Source: a virus. From it: a DNA stretch of 42,287 nucleotides. Position 1 is the stretch's first letter. The number at the start of each line of letters is the position of its first letter. The stretch lies in the IMG/VR virus record IMGVR_UViG_3300036852_000161, positions 1 through 42,287 of that record; one strand, given 5' to 3'. The position numbers and the translations under genes are program-made. Under the pieces are notes generated by a model that was given only the letters and a program-made list of their open reading frames with translations, was not told the origin of the DNA and ran no database searches. Shown here in pieces: positions 36,378 to 42,287 of the stretch.

Positions 36378-36806
36378 TCAGATGTTCTGACACAGCAGCT
36401 CGAGAATTGCCGTACCGGCCGCTCCCGTCGCCGATGCCGTCGTGCTCTGCACCTGGACCAATTGCGCAGCCGTTCCGGGCGCGGTCGCCGCGAAAGTGGG
36501 AGTTACGGGCGTCCAGCTAGATGCGCCTGTCTGCGCGCCCGTCAGGCCCGTTACCGCATCGACGGCATTGATGGTGACTTTGTGAACGACTGCCGGTGAG
36601 ACATTGGTATCCATGTCGGTCGGATACCAGCCCACAGCAACGACACGCACATTCGGACCGATGTAGCCCGCCTGCATGATGTCGTTGGTCTCGTTGTCTG
36701 TCGAAGCAAAGGTGAGCGAGAATTTGCACAGAAATGCACCCGCACCCTCGACGTCGTAGTACTGCCGCGCTTGAGCGGCTGCTACGGCTGTAGTTTCGCC
36801 TGCCAT
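36378..36806 (-). CDS. Putative head decoration protein
   Basis: A 142-residue Ala/Thr/Val-rich beta protein directly downstream of the coat gene (24-base gap), with AGGAG before its ATG. High Thr/Val/Gly content, few charged residues, and position suggest a capsid decoration or cement protein; no named family was recognised. Confidence 0.6.
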   Translation of the reverse strand: MAGETTAVAAAQARQYYDVEGAGAFLCKFSLTFASTDNETNDIMQAGYIGPNVRVVAVGWYPTDMDTNVSPAVVHKVTINAVDAVTGLTGAQTGASSWTPVTPTFAATAPGTAAQLVQVQSTTASATGAAGTAILELLCQNI

Positions 36807-36830
36807 TTGAATTACTCCTGAAGTGTGAGA

Positions 36831-37964
36831 TTACGGAACAGCCACGTAGCCCGTGACGACGCCGTTTTGTTTGGGAGTTGCGGTGTCTGTCGCGCCTGCG
36901 CCGAAGTAGATCTTCGCGATGCCATCGATGAGTTCCGTACCCGCGCCTTGGCTCGCGCCGTAGTCGCGGACGTTCTCGATCATCTTCGTGCGCTGAGCGA
37001 TCGCATAACCAATGGCTTGCGTGCCGCACAGGAATACGGGCGCTACGGTCGTCGTGCCGCCAGCACCCGGAGTGCCCGGCAGAACACCAATCTCTGGCAC
37101 TTCTCGAATGATCATGCCGTCATAGGTCAGATCACCGGAGGTGAAGAGCGGATTGTCCATCCGACCATTGCCCTGGAGGAGCGGCTGATTCACGACAGTC
37201 GAAAGTGCAAGCTGAGCCGAACGGAATGCGCGCGTGCCGCAGAAGACCACGTACCATTCCTCTTCATCATTCACCTTGATCGGGCGAATCTTCGGGTTTG
37301 CCGATTTCGCCATGTCCTTCAAGGCCTGGAGCGTGGTGGTATTCAGTAGATCGTTAGTCGTATCGCAGGCCGTAATCCCGGTCGCATGCGTGGCGTTGTA
37401 ATTCGCAGTCGTCGAGCCGAACAGCACGCGATCGACGTTATTCACCGTCCAAGTATTCCGATCGGTCGAGCTCGTCGAGGCGTACGCCTGATGCGTACTG
37501 CCATCCGTCGAGAAGGAATTGAGCGCGAGCACGATGCGGTCGCGAATGTTCTCCTTCGACCAATCCATCAGTGTCGCGCGCTTGGCCTCAACCAGATCGA
37601 TCGCAGAGAACTGCTCATCGAGCCGGTCATGCACGACTGCCCAGCGGGTACGATTGACCAGGATGCGAAAATTTCGGATGCCGAGCGCTTCCTCTTTACC
37701 CTCGAGCGTGTTGTATCCGGTAATGCCAGAGACTTGGCCGGAAACGCCGCCCGTTGCAGTATCGAGATTGCCACTCAGGCGATTGACCAACTCAAAATTA
37801 ATCGTCTCGCCGATGGACTTGGTCAGTTCCTCATTAACCTGAATGGGCGAGGACTCGTCCGTGCCCATGTATTTCGAGAATCGGTTGCCGCGAATGTATT
37901 CGCGGAAAAATTCACGCTGCCATTTAATGACCCGCGTGTTTGTAGGTACAGTCGTCGTAGCCAT
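36831..37964 (-). CDS. Major capsid (coat) protein
   Basis: A 377-residue protein of the phage capsid (DUF4043 / N4-gp56-like) type: IKWQREFFREYIRGNRFSKY, IGETINFELVNRLSG, ALGIRNFRILVNRTRWAVVH, LDGIAKIYFGAG-like C-terminus. It has AGGAG 8 bases before ATG, fitting very high expression. It lies downstream of the scaffold gene as in P22-like phages, with a strong terminator hairpin between them. Confidence 0.88.
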   Translation of the reverse strand: MATTTVPTNTRVIKWQREFFREYIRGNRFSKYMGTDESSPIQVNEELTKSIGETINFELVNRLSGNLDTATGGVSGQVSGITGYNTLEGKEEALGIRNFRILVNRTRWAVVHDRLDEQFSAIDLVEAKRATLMDWSKENIRDRIVLALNSFSTDGSTHQAYASTSSTDRNTWTVNNVDRVLFGSTTANYNATHATGITACDTTNDLLNTTTLQALKDMAKSANPKIRPIKVNDEEEWYVVFCGTRAFRSAQLALSTVVNQPLLQGNGRMDNPLFTSGDLTYDGMIIREVPEIGVLPGTPGAGGTTTVAPVFLCGTQAIGYAIAQRTKMIENVRDYGASQGAGTELIDGIAKIYFGAGATDTATPKQNGVVTGYVAVP

Positions 37965-37995
37965 CGAAAGTTCTCCTGCACCTCAAACCGCAGGC

Positions 37996-38019
37996 AATAA
38001 AAAACCCGCACTAGGCGGG
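37996..38019 (-). terminator. Intrinsic terminator between scaffold and coat genes
   Basis: CCCGC (38005-38009) pairs with GCGGG (38015-38019); the stem is followed on the minus strand by TTTTTTATT. It sits in the 81-base gap between scaffold and coat. Antitermination would be needed for full read-through. Confidence 0.8.
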
Positions 38020-38045
38020 CTCTTTGATCGACCTGAAAGACAGTT

Positions 38046-38867
38046 CTAGGCGCGTTTCTGGTTTCCGAATCGGGTTAGTTTGTTCAATGGTTCGTCGTCC
38101 ACTTCCGAACCCTTGGGGGCAGGACCGGACGACACGGAATTGAGTGAATCAGGAACTTCATCGAGCTCAGCTTTTGCGCCCTTGAGCGTTGCGACCTCAT
38201 CCAATGCGGCCTTGAGCTGCTTCTGCGTTTCAGTGAGCTGCGACTTGAGTTCGCCAGTCACCTTGTCGCGATAGGCCACAATGTTTCCGCCGACATCTGC
38301 GAGTTCACGGATTTGAAGACCCACGGAGTAAGCGTATTCGCCCGGGTCATCCGAAGCCCGCAACGACTTCAGGAGTTCCGGATCTTTATCCGCGGCTTCC
38401 GCGAACGCCCCTATGACCTCTTCAAAATCATCACGACCCGCACGCGCCGCTTTCATCGAGAACTTAAACAGCCGCTCATTGAGCGGCGCCAACTGCTCTT
38501 GAATGCGCTCCGCAATAGCTTGGTCGGGATTCTCGAAGAGGTCCGTCTTGGGCTTTTGAGTCTGCAGTTCCTGCAGCTTTTGCTCAGCCGCCTGTCGCTT
38601 TCGACGCTCATCGATAATTGCGGCAACGTCTGGCTTTACCTTCTCCTTTTCTTTCGTAGTAAAGCGGCCTTTGTCGTCGCGATTGTCGGCTTTTGGCTCC
38701 TCTTTAGCTTCCTTCGGCTCCGCCTTCACCTCAGGCTCGGCTTTAACCTCCGCCTTGATGGAATCTGGCTTCACCTCTGCCTTGACCTCGGCTTTCGCCT
38801 CGATCTTCGGCGCTCGCGCCTCATTCAGCACGAGCATGCTCGATAGACCGTCACCCTCATCACTCAT
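38046..38867 (-). CDS. Scaffolding protein
   Basis: A 273-residue, highly charged helical protein. Lys/Glu/Ala/Pro repeats (KAEVKAEVKP and variants) fill about 20-65, then a DDKGRFTTKEKEK segment, coiled coils, and a C-terminal basic end (LNKLTRFGNQKRA) as in scaffolds that bind coat protein. It lies between portal and coat as expected. GAGGTGA precedes the ATG. It would guide procapsid assembly and then leave. Confidence 0.85.
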   Translation of the reverse strand: MSDEGDGLSSMLVLNEARAPKIEAKAEVKAEVKPDSIKAEVKAEPEVKAEPKEAKEEPKADNRDDKGRFTTKEKEKVKPDVAAIIDERRKRQAAEQKLQELQTQKPKTDLFENPDQAIAERIQEQLAPLNERLFKFSMKAARAGRDDFEEVIGAFAEAADKDPELLKSLRASDDPGEYAYSVGLQIRELADVGGNIVAYRDKVTGELKSQLTETQKQLKAALDEVATLKGAKAELDEVPDSLNSVSSGPAPKGSEVDDEPLNKLTRFGNQKRA

Positions 38868-38887
38868 AAATCACCTCAAACGCCCGA

Positions 38888-39346
38888 TTAACTGCGGCGG
38901 CCAGATAACGCCCGAACGATCCCGGCGGCGGATTCTTTGGGATATTCGATCAGCAAATGAATGCGATCGGTCTCCCCGTCATTCACGGCCCAATGCAATA
39001 GGCCGCGATCAATGATTCTGTAGCGCTTGCCTAATTCAAGATGCACAGAGCGATCAGTTCCGTTCTCTTCCCAGCAGATGAAGGAACGATCATTCGTGGA
39101 CACCACGATATGATCAGTATCGAAATGCTCAGTGACTTCCGGCGGATCGCGATGACGATACACGCGCTCGCCGGACGGAATGCGGATGAAGAAGGCGCGT
39201 GCGCAGCCCTTGAGCAAGGGATGATCGATTTGTGTCGCCTCGGCCGTATCGTAGTAACGACCGGGCGGGCGATTCCATTGGTTTACTTGTGACAAAACTT
39301 CCTGTGCCGCCCGATGATCATCGGCGGGGAGTTCAGTCGCAAACAT
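38888..39346 (-). CDS. Asp/Asn hydroxylase-like (2OG-Fe oxygenase/cupin) protein
   Basis: A 152-residue protein with VYRHRDPPEV (H-x-D-like), then HIVVSTNDRSFICWEE, LLHWAVNDGETDRIHLLIEY: a double-stranded beta-helix pattern like aspartyl/asparaginyl beta-hydroxylases, where two His and one acidic residue bind iron and an Arg binds 2-oxoglutarate. Visible candidates are His and Asp of HRD, His of LLHW and Arg of DRIHL. It lies between portal and scaffold, an unusual place for an enzyme, with its ATG next to the portal stop. Activity is not shown. Confidence 0.55.
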   Translation of the reverse strand: MFATELPADDHRAAQEVLSQVNQWNRPPGRYYDTAEATQIDHPLLKGCARAFFIRIPSGERVYRHRDPPEVTEHFDTDHIVVSTNDRSFICWEENGTDRSVHLELGKRYRIIDRGLLHWAVNDGETDRIHLLIEYPKESAAGIVRALSGRRS

Positions 39347-41241
39347 CAGTTTACTGTCTCCGTAATCTTCACGGGATCGGAGGCATGCGAGACCTTGATG
39401 GCAGCATCGATATGATCACCGACAGTCGCCTGCTGAATTTGCTCGGTCTGCGCGACCGTCTTGGCCGTTTCTGCCTGCGTCTTCTCAATTTGATGTTGCT
39501 TGAGTGTCGCCTCGAGCTGCGCCATCTGCTGTTGCATTTGGGCAATTTGCGCCTGCATCGGATTATTGGCGCCGTTCATCTCATCGAGGATGGCCTTTTT
39601 GTTTCGCAGGTTCGAGGCTTCAATCAAAATCTTTGTCGGAATATCGGGGCGCTTCTCGGCCAATGAGGCGAGCTGCTCGAATTGCTCTTGCTGCACCGTT
39701 ACGGTGTCGGGCGATTCGTCAATGACGATATCCACATCCATCTCGGCCACATTGTTCTTGAGCTTCTGCTTACCCCGCTCATCCATTGCCGGCTGACGCG
39801 AGGCTGGATCTTGGGCGAGCTTCTGCAGAATCTGCATTTTCTCCTCTGGAGAGCGGGGATCATTCTTCAACTGCTCGGCCGCGATATCACCGGCCATCAT
39901 GGGCTGATTGAAACCAACAAATTTTGGCTTGTTCTCATCGTTGGTGATGCGCACCCACATCTCCGCACGCCAATATTGCTTCACGCGATTCCACGCGTGT
40001 CGATACATGCGGAGCTTCCAGGATTTAAGCGCGCCGAAGAGCGGACCCACCGTCAACATTCCCGCTTGCTGATCGATTTGCTTGGCACGCCCAGAGGTCG
40101 AGCCGGTATTTCCGAGGAGCGCGGAATTTGGCCCCGTGTCCGACATCGCCAGTGAGGTTTCCTGCAGGAGCTGAAACTGTCCTTGGGCAAGATCGAGATT
40201 GGTATCTATCTCCACCTGAAAGCCTGCGTTGTATTCCACTACCCCATCCGGCTTATGAATCTCCTCGCGCGCCTTGGCAACGTTATCGAAGGCGCCCTTT
40301 TCCGCCTTAATTTGCTTCGTCTGCAGAAGATGCAGGAGCTTGGAGCGGCGTTTGTTCAGTTCATCCTGTAAATCTAGATATCGACGCACGAGACCATAGG
40401 GATTGCCATCGCGATCTCGGTAAAGCGCCTGGAGCTCGATACAACAATCGGGATTGCCGTCCTCATCCTTGTAATTCGAGAGTTTGGGCTCTTCAAGAAA
40501 GCCCGCACGACACCATACCGCGCGCATCCATTTGCCTTTCTGGATGTAATAGTGCGTGAAGATCTGAAGCCGGGAGCGGCCGCGCGCCGTCATGACATAG
40601 CGCGGCTTGTCGTCCGCAGTGGGATTCGGACCCTCTACGGAAGTTGAGGTAATGCATTGACCAATCACTTCGCCCTTTTCAGACCAACGTTCTTTCGCTT
40701 CCTCCTCATCCATCCAGGTGAAGAAGCCGCAATAGCGCTTGTCTTTGAAATCAGGGCGCAGAGAGCGAATGTCGTAGAAGAGTCGGTCCCATCGAATGTG
40801 ATTCATCCGAACGGCCGCATACGTACCGCGCTTCTTCTCGACAATCACCTCACCGCCGCATACACCCTCCACCATGAGATTGTCGCAGGCTTCCTTGACG
40901 GTATCGCTGAAGGTAGAGGAGTCGGCAACATAGCGAAGGCCGTCGGTCGCGGCCTCTGCCGCATCCTCATCCCCGGGATTTCGCGGAAAGGCTTTGGGAT
41001 CGGTGCGCGTCTGGCGCTCGATCCCGAGGAGTGCATCGCACTTGTCTTGAATCTTGTTATCGACAACGACAGGTTGCTTACGCTTCTTGAGAACTTTGAG
41101 TTCTTCTTCCGTCAGCTGATTCCCATCGCGATAGTCGCGCGCTTTCTCGGCCAAGCGACGCATTTCAATCGTGCCGTCGGCGAATTCCTCGAATTGGAGG
41201 CGCAGATCCGAGATGGGATCTTTTTGCTGTTGATCACTCAC
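39346..41241 (-). CDS. Portal protein (P22-like)
   Basis: A 631-residue protein of the P22 portal type: early segments AEKARDYRDGNQLTEEELKV and PVVVDNKIQDKCDALLGIER, the central portion with YIQKGKWMRAVWCRAGFLEE, and a long Gln-rich C-terminal coiled coil (AQIAQMQQQMAQLEATLKQH) like the P22 barrel. It forms the dodecameric channel for DNA packaging. Start GTG 41239-41241 overlaps the terL TGA (GTGA), with AGGTGG upstream; the in-frame TTG at 41253 is less likely. Confidence 0.9.
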   Translation of the reverse strand: MSDQQQKDPISDLRLQFEEFADGTIEMRRLAEKARDYRDGNQLTEEELKVLKKRKQPVVVDNKIQDKCDALLGIERQTRTDPKAFPRNPGDEDAAEAATDGLRYVADSSTFSDTVKEACDNLMVEGVCGGEVIVEKKRGTYAAVRMNHIRWDRLFYDIRSLRPDFKDKRYCGFFTWMDEEEAKERWSEKGEVIGQCITSTSVEGPNPTADDKPRYVMTARGRSRLQIFTHYYIQKGKWMRAVWCRAGFLEEPKLSNYKDEDGNPDCCIELQALYRDRDGNPYGLVRRYLDLQDELNKRRSKLLHLLQTKQIKAEKGAFDNVAKAREEIHKPDGVVEYNAGFQVEIDTNLDLAQGQFQLLQETSLAMSDTGPNSALLGNTGSTSGRAKQIDQQAGMLTVGPLFGALKSWKLRMYRHAWNRVKQYWRAEMWVRITNDENKPKFVGFNQPMMAGDIAAEQLKNDPRSPEEKMQILQKLAQDPASRQPAMDERGKQKLKNNVAEMDVDIVIDESPDTVTVQQEQFEQLASLAEKRPDIPTKILIEASNLRNKKAILDEMNGANNPMQAQIAQMQQQMAQLEATLKQHQIEKTQAETAKTVAQTEQIQQATVGDHIDAAIKVSHASDPVKITETVN

Positions 41242-42287
41242 GCCACCTTCCAAGAATCAATCTCCTCTACGTGCGAATAGCCGTCATTAATGGGCTCAGG
41301 CCGAATGCTGACGCTGATAGCGGGATGCGCTTGATCGATCGCCATACCCATGAGGGCGGCCATATCAACCGCGTCATCGAGCTTGCCGGCCGGGAACTGT
41401 AAGAGCTGATTCAGAATGCGATGGCCGTATTCGGTATCCGCGATCTTCACGCGGCCAGAAGCGGCCATGGCCTGAAGCCCGCGCGCCATCGTGGGCTTAT
41501 CGCTAGGACGCGGGAGCCATTCGAGCCGGCAGTACGTTCTGCGCTCCCGCATTCGGCGCACGAGAAATGGCTCTACCGCACGACGAATTGGCCCAGTCTC
41601 ACCGAAGAAGCACATCGGCCGATGTAATCCAATCTGATCGCACAGCCGATCAATCCATTGGTCCGCACTCGCCTGTCCGTACCAGCCGTCACAGCCTAGA
41701 TAGAGGGTCAGGTCAACAAACTTATGTGTGCCGATCTCAGTGAAATCGCCATCGCCTTCTGTGACCGCGAAATCACCCGTCGTATAGCTATGTCCGCGAA
41801 TCTTCTTGGGGTCGAATAGCTCAAACCATTCGCGCTTGAAGAACGTACCTTCATCAGGCGTCGGATTCTGGAGATACAGCGCTGACCATTGCCGTGGATT
41901 CGTGTTGATCCGAATGCGCTCAAGCGCCGCTGAGTCATACCGTTCCACCCATGGCGGATCGTTGATGAGCGCCGGGAGATTCACGATCTCCCACTTATCT
42001 CCGCCCTGCTTTTGCTTCTCAATCAGTCGGCCGGCCAAGTCATCTTCATGCATGCGATGCTGAATGACGATGATGGGCTGCTTGGGGCGGATGCGATTGT
42101 AGAGCGTGCCCTGATACCAATCCCATACTCGCTCGCGCTGAATCTCAGATTGCGCATCCGCCCACGAGCCGAACGGATCATCAACGATTGCAGCGCCGCC
42201 CTTACCGTAAAGCTGTCCACCCACGCCGACCGCCACGTAAGCCCCGCCTTGCCGCGTATTCCATCGACCCTTGGCTTGGGAGTCTTC
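41238..42287 (-). CDS. terL: Terminase large subunit, C-terminal part (nuclease domain)
   Basis: The rest of the TerL protein that begins at 499 on the other side of the join; 42161-42287 repeats 1-127. The ATPase part here includes the Walker B AAIVDDPF and a coupling motif region (VIQHRMHEDDLAGRL). The nuclease domain has the acidic residues expected of an RNase-H fold: Asp in YTTGDFAV, Glu in FFGETG, and Asp residues in AGKLDDAVDMAA. Overlaps the portal start by GTGA. The window simply cuts the gene; nothing suggests real truncation. Confidence 0.95.
   Translation of the reverse strand, partial: EDSQAKGRWNTRQGGAYVAVGVGGQLYGKGGAAIVDDPFGSWADAQSEIQRERVWDWYQGTLYNRIRPKQPIIVIQHRMHEDDLAGRLIEKQKQGGDKWEIVNLPALINDPPWVERYDSAALERIRINTNPRQWSALYLQNPTPDEGTFFKREWFELFDPKKIRGHSYTTGDFAVTEGDGDFTEIGTHKFVDLTLYLGCDGWYGQASADQWIDRLCDQIGLHRPMCFFGETGPIRRAVEPFLVRRMRERRTYCRLEWLPRPSDKPTMARGLQAMAASGRVKIADTEYGHRILNQLLQFPAGKLDDAVDMAALMGMAIDQAHPAISVSIRPEPINDGYSHVEEIDSWKVA
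42161..42287. repeat. Terminal direct repeat, right copy (assembly overlap)
   Basis: Identical to 1-127. See the left copy. After removing one copy the genome is about 42,160 bp and circular. Confidence 0.97.

Noticed and set aside
38313-38846. Plus-strand ORF (177 codons) opposite the scaffold gene
   Set aside because: Leu/Arg-rich antisense reading of the Lys/Glu-rich scaffold; no SD or context.
40657-41280. Plus-strand ORF (207 codons) opposite the portal gene
   Set aside because: Antisense shadow of a clear portal gene; no promoter or SD, no family resemblance.

Overview
The window is a complete circular temperate-phage genome with a P22-like (podovirus-type) virion gene set, linearised inside the large terminase gene. 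The first and last 127 bases are identical (1-127 = 42161-42287), and the terminase reading frame runs through the join without interruption. The unique genome is therefore about 42,160 bp; the repeat looks like an assembly overlap rather than biological ends. The host is not named by any gene. The attP carries the 3' part of a bacterial tRNA-Asn(GTT) including CCA, the lysis set includes an Rz/Rz1 spanin pair, and the gene content (NinB, YbcO, O/P-like genes, Ea22-like protein) is lambdoid, so a moderately GC-rich proteobacterium is the likely host.

Layout. Two divergent transcription units start at an immunity region near 10.86-11.5 kb. The minus strand runs leftwards from a Cro-like gene (10858) through small genes, an O-like initiator containing two iteron arrays (probable replication origin, 9.0-9.17 kb), a P-like loader, DUF1064 nuclease, a membrane-anchored Ig/FN3 protein, a Fis-like HTH protein and a Q-like antiterminator (4849-5280). 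Directly after Q comes a promoter-like sequence followed by a hairpin terminator, as in a Q-dependent late promoter. The late genes follow: beta-helix protein, several virion proteins, TerS, TerL (across the join), portal, an oxygenase-like cupin, scaffold, coat, decoration-like protein, gp4-like and gp10-like tail accessory proteins, three ejection-type proteins, a tailspike, then lysis genes (lysozyme, holin, Rz/Rz1), ending near 24.0 kb.

The plus strand starts with a repressor-like gene and terminator. A near-consensus promoter at 11472-11499 then drives a long, very compact operon of about 40 small genes to 24.1 kb: an SSB-like protein, NinB, YbcO-like nuclease, a run of Cys-rich zinc-ribbon-like proteins, a DUF4224-like protein, the tyrosine integrase and attP, and a further block of small unknown genes. 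Most genes overlap by ATGA or GTGA, implying translational coupling.

Most notable features: two helically or near-helically spaced iteron arrays inside the O-like gene; an attP with four CTCTAAGA arm-site candidates; five families of duplicated ribosome-binding cassettes with fixed spacing in front of unrelated plus-strand genes; related hairpin terminators placed before the coat and spike genes in the late operon; a virion-region protein made of about six 40-residue W-x-P-P-W repeats; and two tiny plus-strand membrane ORFs embedded in the minus-strand late operon. All function calls are from reading motifs and family resemblance by eye; no database search was possible.
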